Assembly (NCBI GenBank): GCA_964432205.1
Contig: CAYSMK010000023.1
Location: 17,069-81,068, forward strand
DNA: 64,000 bases
Reading direction: 5' to 3'
Origin: Geomobilibacter sp964432205
GTDB lineage: Bacteria; Desulfobacterota; Desulfuromonadia; Geobacterales; DSM-12255
Of this stretch, positions 1-7,531 are shown in pieces (positions within the stretch are counted from its first letter, which is position 1; each line of letters starts with the position of its first letter). The translations under genes and the position numbers were made by a program. The notes below the pieces were generated by a model. The model did not search any database, was not told the DNA's origin, and was given only the letters and a program-made list of their open reading frames with translations.

Positions 1-585
1 CGCGGCCTTATCGGTGGCACCAATGCCGACAACTCCAACGGTCTTGCCGGCTTCGAGGTCCGCTATCGGGCGCCCTGGCTGCGGAACACCGAGTTTTACG
101 GCGAGTTCTCCGGTGAGGATACGGCAGGGTTCTGGCCGATCGTGGAGAGCTATGTGGCCGGCTTCTTTATCCCTAGCCTGACAACGGATGGCCGCAACGA
201 TCTGCGGTTCGAATATTTCTGGGGGAACCAGATTCTGTATACCAACGGGACCTTTCCGGGAGGGTATCTGTACGAAGGGATGCCGATCGGCCACTCCCAG
301 GGTGGAGCGGCCCAGGACTTCTTTATTCGCTACAGCCACTGGTTCTCGCCCCGTAACACCCTGGCCCTGGAGTATTTCCACACCAATCGCGGTAAGATCG
401 GCAAGATGCCCGGTCAGGTGACCGAGTACAAGAATGCCGGCCGCATCGCCTGGCGGCTGCCGCTTCACGGCGACCTGGATGCGGAGCTGCTTTACGGCTT
501 TGAACAGATTGACAACCAGAACCTGGTGCCGGGAGTGGATCGCCACAACCAGCTCTTCAAGGTGGATATCAGTTACCGGTACTGA
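1..585 (+). CDS. Wzi-like capsule assembly / outer-membrane beta-barrel protein (5' partial)
   Basis: The frame is open from the first base, so only the C-terminal 194 residues are present. They contain alternating aromatic strands (EVRYRAPWLRN, LRFEYFWGNQ, FFIRYSHWF, LALEYFH, AELLYGFEQ) and end in the aromatic terminus ISYRY, as expected for an outer-membrane beta-barrel. The pattern and the phrase RYSHWFSPRNTLALEYFH fit the capsule-assembly Wzi family, which anchors surface polysaccharide. The following galE would supply a sugar-nucleotide precursor, which agrees with a polysaccharide locus lying to the left of the window. The family call is from recognition of strand pattern only and the N-terminus is missing. 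Confidence 0.6.
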   Translation, partial: RGLIGGTNADNSNGLAGFEVRYRAPWLRNTEFYGEFSGEDTAGFWPIVESYVAGFFIPSLTTDGRNDLRFEYFWGNQILYTNGTFPGGYLYEGMPIGHSQGGAAQDFFIRYSHWFSPRNTLALEYFHTNRGKIGKMPGQVTEYKNAGRIAWRLPLHGDLDAELLYGFEQIDNQNLVPGVDRHNQLFKVDISYRY

Positions 586-719
586 AAGGGCCGTTACTGG
601 TGACGGAAACAGCCGCTTGATGTTGGTCTACTCTTTGACAAGCAGGATCGCAGGTGACACAGCAATGGCGCAATAGAGCCTATTTTGGCGGAAACTAATT
701 CACATTCATCGAGGGGTCC

Positions 720-1715
720 ATGGAAACAGTCCTTGTTACCGGCGGCTGCGGCTATATCGGCAGCCATGTGGTCCGCCAGCTCTCCGAGGCCGGCTATGGG
801 GTCGTGGTGTATGATAACCTCTCCACCGGCTTCAGCGACGCCCTGATTCACGGCGAAACCCTGGTGCAGGGGGACCTGGCCGATACGACGCGGCTGGCAG
901 AGCTCTTTACCCGGTATCGGTTCAGGACCGTCCTGCACTTCGCCGCCGCCATCGTGGCCCCTGAGTCGGTGACCAACCCCCTCAAATACTACGGCAACAA
1001 CACCCGCAATACCCTGAACCTGCTCCAGGCCTGTGTTGCCGCCGGTGTCGAGCGGTTTGTCTTTTCCAGCACCGCCGCGGTCTACGGGATGCCGGACAAC
1101 GGGCAGGCGGCGGAAGACAGCCCGACTGTTCCCATCAACCCCTACGGGACCTCCAAGCTGATGAGCGAGTGGATGCTCAGGGACACGGCGGCTGCCCACC
1201 CTCTGCGCTATGTGGCGCTCCGCTACTTCAACGTGGCCGGGGCCGATCCCCTGGCGCGCATGGGGCAGCGGACCCCGGAGGCGACCCATCTGATCAAGGT
1301 TTCCTGCCAGGCGGCGCTGGGGATGCGGGACGGGGTGTCGGTCTTTGGCACCGACTACGAGACGCCGGACGGTACCGGCATCCGGGACTACATCCATATC
1401 GAGGATCTGGCCGCGGCCCATCTGGCGGCCCTGGGCTATCTGGAAAAGGGTGGCGATTCCACCAGGATTAATGTGGGATATGGCCGCGGTTCGAGTGTCC
1501 GTGAGGTGATCGCCATGGTGAAAAAGGTGAGCGGTATTGACTTCAAGGTCGTCGAAGCGGAGCGCCGGCCGGGCGACCCGGCCATGCTGGTGGCCAGGGC
1601 GGAGAAGATCCGTCAACTTCTCGGCTGGGAGCCGAGGTTCAACGACCTGGCAACCATCGTTGCCGATGCCTGGCGGTGGGAGAGCGCTTTGGCACGCAAG
1701 GTTCAAGGTTCTTAA
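720..1715 (+). CDS. galE: UDP-glucose 4-epimerase
   Basis: 331 residues, the normal length for GalE. An extended short-chain dehydrogenase fold is shown by the N-terminal NAD-binding TGGCGYIGSH (residues 7-16), the SST near 117-119, and the catalytic pair in PYGTSK (Tyr142, Lys146). It interconverts UDP-glucose and UDP-galactose in the cytoplasm for surface polysaccharide. The ATG has a good ribosome site (GAGGGG). The last codons (KVQGS) are written in the GTTCAAG repeat that begins at about 1699, so the C-terminus appears to have been extended or replaced by an intergenic repeat. Confidence 0.95.
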   Translation: METVLVTGGCGYIGSHVVRQLSEAGYGVVVYDNLSTGFSDALIHGETLVQGDLADTTRLAELFTRYRFRTVLHFAAAIVAPESVTNPLKYYGNNTRNTLNLLQACVAAGVERFVFSSTAAVYGMPDNGQAAEDSPTVPINPYGTSKLMSEWMLRDTAAAHPLRYVALRYFNVAGADPLARMGQRTPEATHLIKVSCQAALGMRDGVSVFGTDYETPDGTGIRDYIHIEDLAAAHLAALGYLEKGGDSTRINVGYGRGSSVREVIAMVKKVSGIDFKVVEAERRPGDPAMLVARAEKIRQLLGWEPRFNDLATIVADAWRWESALARKVQGS

Positions 1716-1772
1716 GTTTGATGTTCGAGGTTGGACCCATTGCGCTGGACGTTGATCTCGAACGTTGAACAT
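1699..1772. repeat. GTTCAAG-type heptamer repeat with inverted arm
   Basis: AAGGTTCAAGGTTCTTAAG at the end of galE is followed about 45 bases later by the inverted words CTCGAACGTTGAACAT. Transcribed, the two arms can fold together. The left arm encodes the galE terminus. Same family as the elements near 6431 and 10038. Confidence 0.6.
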
Positions 1773-1786
1773 TACATGGAGGTTTT

Positions 1787-2665
1787 ATGACCAAGAGCAT
1801 GACCGGCTATGGCAAGGCCGAGACGGGCACTGGCGATGGCAAGCTGACAGTGGAGATCCGTTCGGTCAACCACCGGTATGGCGAGGTTTCCGTCAAGTTG
1901 CCGCGTGCGTTCCTCCCCCTGGAGACCGAACTGAGGCGGCGGATTGCCGACCGCCTGAAGCGGGGCAAGATCGATGTCTTTGTCCAGTTCGAGACTGCAA
2001 CCGGCTCTGCCCAGGCGCCACAGGTCAATCTGCCCCTGGCCAAGGCCTATCACGATGCCTTTGTGGGAATCAGGCAGGCACTGGGGATGGGTGAGCCGGT
2101 CTCGCTCGGTCTCATAGCCGCCCAGCGCGATGTGCTGGTCTCTCAGGAGACCACCCCCGATCTCGACCGAATCGCCACCGACCTCTACGCGGTACTCGAC
2201 AGCGCCCTGGAGAGCCTGGAAGGCATGCGCCTGCGGGAAGGGGAGGCGCTGGCCGCCGAGATCTCCGGTCGACTGGCCAGTGTTACCGGCCTGGTACAAC
2301 AGGTGGCCAACCGAGCACCGGTGGCGGTAGCCGGGAACATGGAGCGGCTCAGGGAGAGGATCAGCAGGCTCCTTGGCGAAACACCTCTGGACGAGGCGCG
2401 GCTTGCCCAGGAGACGGCAATCATGGCCGACCGGATGGATATCACCGAAGAACTGGTCCGGCTGCAGAGCCACTTCCGCCAGTTCTCCGCCACTCTGGCC
2501 CTGGCCGAACCGGTTGGGCGGAAGCTTGATTTTCTCCTCCAGGAGATGAACCGGGAGGTGAACACCATCGGTTCCAAGGCCAATGATGGCGAGATCGCAG
2601 CCCTGGTAGTCGACCTGAAGGCCGAGCTGGAAAAGGTCAGGGAGCAGGTGCAGAATATCGAGTGA
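1787..2665 (+). CDS. yicC: YicC family endoribonuclease
   Basis: 292 residues beginning MTKSMTGYGKAE, the hallmark N-terminus of the YicC family, with VNHRYGEVSVKLPR following and the conserved C-terminal stretch DFLLQEMNREVNTIGSKA (DUF1732). Family members are hexameric endoribonucleases acting in RNA turnover. GGAGG lies just before the ATG. It is followed directly by gmk, the usual pairing in many bacteria, so co-transcription is likely. The stop codon lies inside the GAGTGAG repeat. Confidence 0.93.
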   Translation: MTKSMTGYGKAETGTGDGKLTVEIRSVNHRYGEVSVKLPRAFLPLETELRRRIADRLKRGKIDVFVQFETATGSAQAPQVNLPLAKAYHDAFVGIRQALGMGEPVSLGLIAAQRDVLVSQETTPDLDRIATDLYAVLDSALESLEGMRLREGEALAAEISGRLASVTGLVQQVANRAPVAVAGNMERLRERISRLLGETPLDEARLAQETAIMADRMDITEELVRLQSHFRQFSATLALAEPVGRKLDFLLQEMNREVNTIGSKANDGEIAALVVDLKAELEKVREQVQNIE

Positions 2666-2716
2666 GTAGTGAGGAGGATACGATTGGTTCACTCCTCACC
2701 CTTCACCCCTCACTCG
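2660..2716. repeat. GAGTGAG-type heptamer repeat with inverted arm
   Basis: GAGTGAGTAGTGAGGAGG faces the inverted words CACTCCTCACCCTTCACCCCTCACTC. It spans the yicC stop codon and ends just before the gmk ribosome site. Confidence 0.6.
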
Positions 2717-2734
2717 TTTCCAAAGGAAACGACC

Positions 2735-3352
2735 ATGAAACGCGAAGGCGTACTCTATATCATCTCGGCGCCGTCCGGGGCCGGGAAGACCACCCTCTGC
2801 CGTGAAGTCCTTGACATCTTTCCGCGCTTGCGGCATTCTGTCAGCTTCACGACCCGCCAGATCCGCCCAGGGGAGCAGCATGGCCGGGACTACTTCTTCA
2901 TCTCCAGGGAAGAATTCCTGCGGATGGTGGCGGCCGGGGAGTTTGCCGAGTGGGCCGAGGTGCACGGCAATCACTACGGTACAGCCCTGGAGACTCTCGA
3001 AGCGTATCGCCGTGACGGCATCGACGTCATCCTGGACATCGACTGCCAGGGGGCGCGCCAACTGAAGGAGAAGTACGACGGTGGGGTGTTCATCTTCATC
3101 CTTCCGCCGAGCTTTGATGAGCTTCGCCGCCGCCTGGACGGCCGGGATGCGGACAGCCCGGAGGTGATCGAACGCCGGCTCGGCAACGCCGCCGGCGAGA
3201 TCCGGGAATCCCGCTGGTATGACTACATCGTCGTCAACGATGTTTTCAGCCGGGCCGTGGAGGAGTTGAAGTCAATCATCATTGCCGAGCGTTGCCGGAC
3301 ACGCCGGGTGCTCGAAGCAGTGTCACAGCTGTTTGATATTCGTGAGGAGTGA
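2735..3352 (+). CDS. gmk: Guanylate kinase
   Basis: 205 residues from the ATG at 2735. Phosphorylates GMP to GDP with ATP. The P-loop SAPSGAGKTTL is at residues 11-20, followed by the GMP-binding SFTTRQIRPGEQHGRDYFF and the lid region around RLDGRDADS. An upstream in-frame start at 2669 would add 22 residues encoded by the heptamer repeat, so the ATG preceded by AAAGGA at 2722-2727 was chosen. The terminal REE and stop are written in a second heptamer repeat. Confidence 0.96.
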   Translation: MKREGVLYIISAPSGAGKTTLCREVLDIFPRLRHSVSFTTRQIRPGEQHGRDYFFISREEFLRMVAAGEFAEWAEVHGNHYGTALETLEAYRRDGIDVILDIDCQGARQLKEKYDGGVFIFILPPSFDELRRRLDGRDADSPEVIERRLGNAAGEIRESRWYDYIVVNDVFSRAVEELKSIIIAERCRTRRVLEAVSQLFDIREE

Positions 3353-3404
3353 AGTGTGAGGAGTGAGGAGTGAGGATATATTTTCACCTCACTTCTTACG
3401 TAAT
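3343..3404. repeat. GAGTGAG-type heptamer repeat with inverted arm
   Basis: GTGAGGAGTGAAGTGTGAGG and further GAGTGAGG words are followed by the inverted CACCTCACTTCTTACG. The element starts inside the last codons of gmk and ends just before the rpoZ ribosome site. Confidence 0.6.
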
Positions 3405-3420
3405 TGGAAAGGAGCAACAT

Positions 3421-3636
3421 ATGGCACGGGTTACCGTAGAAGATTGTCTGGAGAAGGTGGATAACCGTTTTCTCCTCGTTATGCTGGCCGCCAAGAGGGT
3501 CAAGCAGCTGTACAAGGGGGCACGGCCGCTCATTGAAAACAAGTCGGAAAACAAGAACGTTGTCCTGGCCCTGCGGGAGATCGCTGCAGGTTCGGTCAAT
3601 TTCGAGATTTCTTCGCGTCGCGGCGCGAAACACTGA
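3421..3636 (+). CDS. rpoZ: RNA polymerase omega subunit
   Basis: 71 residues: MARVTVEDCLEKVDNRF, then LVMLAAKRVKQLYKGA and NKNVVLALREIAAGSV, the conserved omega core that clamps the beta' subunit during RNA polymerase assembly. GGAAAGGAGC lies at the right distance from the ATG at 3421. The arrangement gmk-rpoZ-rel is the widely conserved order also seen in E. coli (gmk-rpoZ-spoT), linking ppGpp synthesis with the subunit needed for the ppGpp response. Confidence 0.95.
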   Translation: MARVTVEDCLEKVDNRFLLVMLAAKRVKQLYKGARPLIENKSENKNVVLALREIAAGSVNFEISSRRGAKH

Positions 3637-3662
3637 CGCCCGAACGGGGGCTGCCTGTTGGC

Positions 3663-3728
3663 GGTACCCCGTTTTTGGGCAACGGGTACCTACCAGAGTG
3701 AAGGGCGGCAACGCGAGAAGCCGCCCTT
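3663..3728 (+). terminator. Two consecutive hairpins between rpoZ and rel
   Basis: GGTACCCCGTT (3663-3673) pairs with AACGGGTACC (3681-3690), and AAGGGCGGC (3701-3709) pairs with GCCGCCCTT (3720-3728). The second is followed only by a short T run, so it may be a weak terminator or attenuator. The pair fills most of the 160-base rpoZ-rel gap. Confidence 0.45.
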
Positions 3729-3796
3729 TGCCGTATTGGAACACTACAGTTTCCTATCCATCCATCTCCATTGCGCAGTGACAAGAACAGAGCGGC

Positions 3797-5947
3797 ATGA
3801 TCAGGCTTAACGACATACTGGACAAGGTTACGACGTACAACCCGATCGCGGATCTCGACCTGATCCGCAAGGCCTACGTCTACTGTGCCAAGGTCCATCA
3901 GGGGCAGACCCGTCTCTCGGGCGAGCCGTACCTGGTCCATCCCATGGAGGTCGCGGCAATCCTCGCCGACCTGAAGCTGGATGTGCCGACCGTGGTGACC
4001 GGTCTTCTCCATGATACGGTCGAAGATACCCTGGCTACCCTGGAAGAGCTGGCGGCCATGTTCGGCGACGAGGTTTCCCGCCTGGTGGACGGGGTCACCA
4101 AGATCGGCAAGATCCACTTCAAGACCAAGGAAGAGAGCCAGGCAGAAAACTTCCGCAAGATGCTCCTGGCAATGGCCAACGATATCAGGGTGATCCTGGT
4201 CAAGCTGGCCGACCGCCTCCACAACATGCGGACCCTCCAGTATCAGCCCGAGCTGAAGCAGCGTTCCATAGCCCGGGAAACCCTCGACATCTACGCTCCC
4301 ATTGCCAACCGCCTGGGGATCTCCTGGATCAAGAGCGAGTTGGAAGACCTTTCCTTCCGCTACATCGACCCGCAGGTATACTACGATCTGGCCTCCAAGG
4401 TGGCCAAGAAGAAAAAGGAGCGGGAGGCGTACGTCGAAGAGGTCAAGTCGATCATCAACGCCAAGCTGGTGGAGCACGCCATTACGGGGGAGGTGTCGGG
4501 GCGGAGCAAGCATCTCTATTCCATCTACAAGAAGATGATGAACCGTAACGTGGACATCGACCAGATTTATGACCTGGTTGCCATCCGCGTGCTGGTGGGG
4601 GATATCCGTGAGTGCTACGAGGTCCTGGGGATCGTTCATTCCACCTGGAAGCCGATACCCGGGCGCTTCAAGGACTATATCGCCATGCCCAAGGGGAACA
4701 TGTACCAGTCCCTTCACACCACGGTCATCGGTCCCATCGGCGAGCGGATGGAGGTGCAGATCCGGACCGGCGAGATGCACCGGGTCGCCGAGGCCGGCAT
4801 TGCGGCCCACTGGAAATACAAGGAGGGGAAGGGGTACGACGAGCGGGAGGTGAAACGCTTTGCCTGGCTTCGCCAGCTCTTGGAATGGCAGCAGGAACTG
4901 GCCGACTCCAAGGAGTTCATGGACAGCGTCAAGGTGGAACTCTTCCCGGAAGAGGTCTATGTCTTCACTCCCAAGGGGGACGTGAAGAGTTTTCCCAAGG
5001 GATCGAGCCCCATCGACTTCGCCTACAGTGTCCATACCGATGTGGGGCACCGCTGCGTCGGTGCCAAGGTGAACGGCAAGCTGGTCCCGTTGAAGTACGA
5101 ACTGAAGAACGGCGATATCGTGGAGGTCATTACCTCCCCCCACCATACGCCGAGCAAGGACTGGCTCAAGATCGTCAAGAGCTCCCGGGCCCGCAACAAG
5201 ATCAGGGCCTGGATCAAGACCGAAGAACGCAAGCGGAGCATAACCCTTGGCCGGGAGATCTGCGAAAAGGAGTTCCGGCGCTTTTCCCTCAATTTTTCCA
5301 AGCTGCAGAAAACCGGAGAGATCAAGCGGATTGCCGTGGAGTTCGGCTTTGTCGGCGAGGACGATCTCATGGCCGCCGTCGGTTACGGCAAACTCTCCTG
5401 GACCCAGGTGGCAGGCAAGTTCCTGCCCGAGGAGAAGCTGGAGGATGTCCGGGCGCGCAAGGAGTCGCGGGTCGCCAAGGTCCTGGACAGGATCAAGGGG
5501 AAATCCTCCAGCGCCATCCAGATCAGCGGGGTCGACGATGTCCTGGTGCGCTTCGGCAAGTGCTGCAACCCGGTCCCGGGCGACGAGATCGTCGGTTTCA
5601 TTACCCGCGGCCGCGGGGTGACCGTCCACGCCGCGGACTGTCCCGTGGCCCTGGAGAGCGATCCGGCCCGCCGCATTGACGTTGCCTGGAACCGGGATCG
5701 CAAATCGGTCCTGCCGGTCAAGATCCGGGTCGCCTGTCACGACCAGAAGGGGATACTGGCCAACATCAGCCAGGCCATTGCCAACTGCGAGGCCAACATC
5801 ACCAGTGCCTCCATCCAGAGCACAGTGGACAAGATGGGGGTCAACATCTTCGAGGTGGAGGTGACCGATCTGGAACATCTGCGGCGGGTGATGAACGCTA
5901 TCACGAAGGTGAAGGGGGTTACCCAGGTGGAGCGGATGAAAAATTGA
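3797..5947 (+). CDS. Bifunctional (p)ppGpp synthetase/hydrolase (Rel/SpoT type)
   Basis: 716 residues, full length for a Rsh protein. The order is an HD hydrolase domain (HPMEVAAILADL, then LLHDTVEDT with the catalytic His-Asp, about residues 50-80), the RelA/SpoT synthetase domain (GRFKDYIAMPKGNMYQSLHT, about 290-310), a TGS domain (about 385-445), a helical and zinc-finger-like region (FGKCCNPVPGD, about 585-595), and a C-terminal ACT domain ending at VKGVTQVERMK. Both active sites look intact, so the enzyme should make and degrade the stringent-response alarmone. It lies downstream of rpoZ as in other proteobacteria. Confidence 0.95.
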   Translation: MIRLNDILDKVTTYNPIADLDLIRKAYVYCAKVHQGQTRLSGEPYLVHPMEVAAILADLKLDVPTVVTGLLHDTVEDTLATLEELAAMFGDEVSRLVDGVTKIGKIHFKTKEESQAENFRKMLLAMANDIRVILVKLADRLHNMRTLQYQPELKQRSIARETLDIYAPIANRLGISWIKSELEDLSFRYIDPQVYYDLASKVAKKKKEREAYVEEVKSIINAKLVEHAITGEVSGRSKHLYSIYKKMMNRNVDIDQIYDLVAIRVLVGDIRECYEVLGIVHSTWKPIPGRFKDYIAMPKGNMYQSLHTTVIGPIGERMEVQIRTGEMHRVAEAGIAAHWKYKEGKGYDEREVKRFAWLRQLLEWQQELADSKEFMDSVKVELFPEEVYVFTPKGDVKSFPKGSSPIDFAYSVHTDVGHRCVGAKVNGKLVPLKYELKNGDIVEVITSPHHTPSKDWLKIVKSSRARNKIRAWIKTEERKRSITLGREICEKEFRRFSLNFSKLQKTGEIKRIAVEFGFVGEDDLMAAVGYGKLSWTQVAGKFLPEEKLEDVRARKESRVAKVLDRIKGKSSSAIQISGVDDVLVRFGKCCNPVPGDEIVGFITRGRGVTVHAADCPVALESDPARRIDVAWNRDRKSVLPVKIRVACHDQKGILANISQAIANCEANITSASIQSTVDKMGVNIFEVEVTDLEHLRRVMNAITKVKGVTQVERMKN

Positions 5948-5950
5948 CGC

Positions 5951-5987
5951 GCTCAGGGCTCAGGGCTCAGGGCTCAGGGCTCAGGGC
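5951..5987. repeat. CTCAGGG heptamer tandem repeat
   Basis: Five uninterrupted copies of GCTCAGG plus two bases, directly after the rel stop. Unlike the neighbouring elements it has no clear inverted partner. The same word recurs at 53868. Confidence 0.8.
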
Positions 5988-6042
5988 ATTAGAGATTTTT
6001 TGCTTCTAACTTTGAACGTTGTATATTCATGGGAGGGATTGC

Positions 6043-6426
6043 ATGAGCAAGGAAATCATCACCACCGACAAGGCGCCGCAGGCAATCGGCCCATATTCCC
6101 AGGGGGTGCGGGCCGGCGGGTTCGTCTTTTATTCCGGACAGATTCCCTTGTATCCGGCAACCGGTGAACTCTGCACCGGCGACATACGCGAGCAGACCGA
6201 ACTGGTCATGGCCAACATCGGGGCGGTGCTGGCCGCGGCCGGCCTCGATTATGCCTCAGTGGTGAAGACGACCATCTATCTTGTGGATCTGACCAATTTT
6301 GCGATCGTGAACGAGATCTACGGACGGTTCTTCCCGGTAAATCCGCCGGCACGCTCAACGGTCGAGGTGAAGGGTCTGCCGAAAGGGGTGGGGGTGGAGA
6401 TCGAGGTTGTTGCGCTGGCAGGCTAG
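6043..6426 (+). CDS. ridA: RidA family reactive-intermediate deaminase
   Basis: 127 residues of YjgF/YER057c/UK114 type. GPYSQGV near the start and the conserved arginine in NPPARSTVEVKGLPKGVGVEIEVVA mark the active site that hydrolyses enamine/imine intermediates from threonine dehydratase. The ATG at 6043 follows GGGAGGG at the right spacing, so an earlier in-frame ATG at 6019 is rejected. It stands alone between two repeat elements. Confidence 0.94.
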   Translation: MSKEIITTDKAPQAIGPYSQGVRAGGFVFYSGQIPLYPATGELCTGDIREQTELVMANIGAVLAAAGLDYASVVKTTIYLVDLTNFAIVNEIYGRFFPVNPPARSTVEVKGLPKGVGVEIEVVALAG

Positions 6427-6430
6427 AGAC

Positions 6431-6545
6431 CGTTCAAGGTTCAATGTTCAAGGTTCAAGGTTGAAAGGCAAAAGCCGCTAACGCTCAGGGCGTTGCGGCT
6501 TCAGGTGGTTATAACCTTGAACCTTGAACTTGGAACGTTGAACCG
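6431..6545. repeat. GTTCAAG heptamer arms flanking a hairpin
   Basis: Words of GTTCAAGGTTCAATGTTCAAGG on the left face AACCTTGAACCTTGAACTTGG on the right, with a GC-rich hairpin between them. The whole can form one long interrupted stem between the convergent ridA and rpmB. Confidence 0.75.
6473..6500. terminator. Bidirectional terminator hairpin
   Basis: AGCCGCTAACGC pairs with GCGTTGCGGCT around a short loop. The minus strand continues into a short T run, so it probably ends rpmB transcription as well as ridA. Confidence 0.6.
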
Positions 6546-6548
6546 GTG

Positions 6549-6740
6549 CTAAAGTGCTTTGACCACGTGACCGGAACGGATGCAGCGGGTGCAGACCTTG
6601 ATGCTCCGGACAGTGCCGCTGCGCAGGGCCTTAACCTTCTGCAGGTTCGGCAGCCAGGTGCGGCGGGTCTTATTGTGAGCGTGGCTGACATTGTTCCCGA
6701 AGCTCGGGCCTTTGCCGCAGATTTCGCATACCTTGGACAT
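6549..6740 (-). CDS. rpmB: 50S ribosomal protein L28
   Basis: 63 residues: MSKVCEICGKGPSFGNNVSHAHNKT, then RRTWLPNLQKVKAL and the C-terminal CTRCIRSGHV. Two Cys pairs (CEIC and CTRC) make this the zinc-binding C+ form of L28. A GAGGAGG ribosome site precedes the ATG. It is a single-gene unit ended by the hairpin at 6473-6500. Confidence 0.96.
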   Translation of the reverse strand: MSKVCEICGKGPSFGNNVSHAHNKTRRTWLPNLQKVKALRSGTVRSIKVCTRCIRSGHVVKAL

Positions 6741-6855
6741 TGCTGAATTCCTCCTCGTTGACTGAAGCTCTACTTTTTATCAAAAAGATGGTTAAGCTGC
6801 AAGAAAAAATTTCAATGGCCGGCCCTTATCGGTCGACCTGTGGGTTTACGCACCT

Positions 6856-7458
6856 ATGGCTTTGTTAAAAGGGCTCTGCTCGCTGCTGACAATCATTGCA
6901 CTGGTGCTGGCGGTGCTCTTCGTGGACTTCGTCTATAAGTCCTTTTCGTTCCGCGCCAAAGACGTGCGCACCGATGCCATCGTTGTGCTCGCCGGTGGGC
7001 GGGGAAGGATTGAAGAAGGGGTGCGCCTCTACCGGGAGCAGCCCGGCAGCGCCCTTTTTCTGATCGGTGTCGATCCGACGGTCCGTAAGGGTGACCTGTT
7101 CAGGGAGCGCCGTGGTGAGCGGGGGGGGGAAGATGTCTATCTGGAAAAGGTCTCCCGTAACACCCTGGAGAACGCCCTGTATGCACGACAGATACTGGAG
7201 CGACACAATGTCCGGTCGCTCCGGCTCATTACCTCCCGCTACCACATGAAGCGTTCCCTCTTGATCTTTCGCTCCATCCTGCCGAAGGATGTCGCCATTT
7301 ACCCCCATCCGGTTGCTGCCGCCAACGCCAGGGACGTGTGGTGGAGTCACGGCGGGAGTTTACGGCTCCTCTTCAGCGAGTTCTACAAGTACTGCCTGTT
7401 CAGGTTCTTCTTCCTGTTCTCCCCGAACGAGCTGCGAGCCGTGACTCGTTACCCGTGA
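6856..7458 (+). CDS. DUF218 / YdcF-SanA family membrane-anchored protein
   Basis: 200 residues. A single N-terminal transmembrane helix (LLTIIALVLAVLFVDFVY) is followed by the DUF218 fold: DAIVVLAGGRGRIEEGVRLY, the central SRNTLENALYARQIL, and LITSRYHMKRSLLIF. Relatives SanA, ElyC and YdcF act in envelope integrity, but the substrate of this one cannot be told. The ribosome site is weak. The last residues VTRYP and the stop are encoded by the CAGTCAC-type repeat that begins at about 7441. Confidence 0.82.
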   Translation: MALLKGLCSLLTIIALVLAVLFVDFVYKSFSFRAKDVRTDAIVVLAGGRGRIEEGVRLYREQPGSALFLIGVDPTVRKGDLFRERRGERGGEDVYLEKVSRNTLENALYARQILERHNVRSLRLITSRYHMKRSLLIFRSILPKDVAIYPHPVAAANARDVWWSHGGSLRLLFSEFYKYCLFRFFFLFSPNELRAVTRYP

Positions 7459-7531
7459 CTGGTAACTGGTTTCGGATAAGCTGATTTTCCAGTCACGAGT
7501 CACTAGTCACCAGTCACCAGTCACCAGTCAC
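7441..7531. repeat. GTGACTG/CAGTCAC heptamer repeat, inverted arms
   Basis: GTGACTCGTTACCCGTGACTGG on the left faces CCAGTCACGAGTCACTAG and three further CAGTCAC words on the right. The two arms encode the C-terminal residues of both convergent neighbours: VTRYP of the DUF218 protein and VTGDW of MetG. Confidence 0.8.

Noticed and set aside
2669..2734. N-terminal extension of guanylate kinase
   Set aside because: The extra codons are made of the heptamer repeat and a good ribosome site stands before the later ATG.
3596..5878. Long open frame on the minus strand antisense to rel
   Set aside because: It lies wholly over a clear homologue and has the composition expected of an antisense frame in G+C-rich DNA. 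The same applies to the long frame antisense to the cytochrome (28176-30407).
5951..5987. Short tandem repeats suggestive of a CRISPR array
   Set aside because: The unit is 7 bases with no spacers; the same holds for the GAAAGAA run near 53890.
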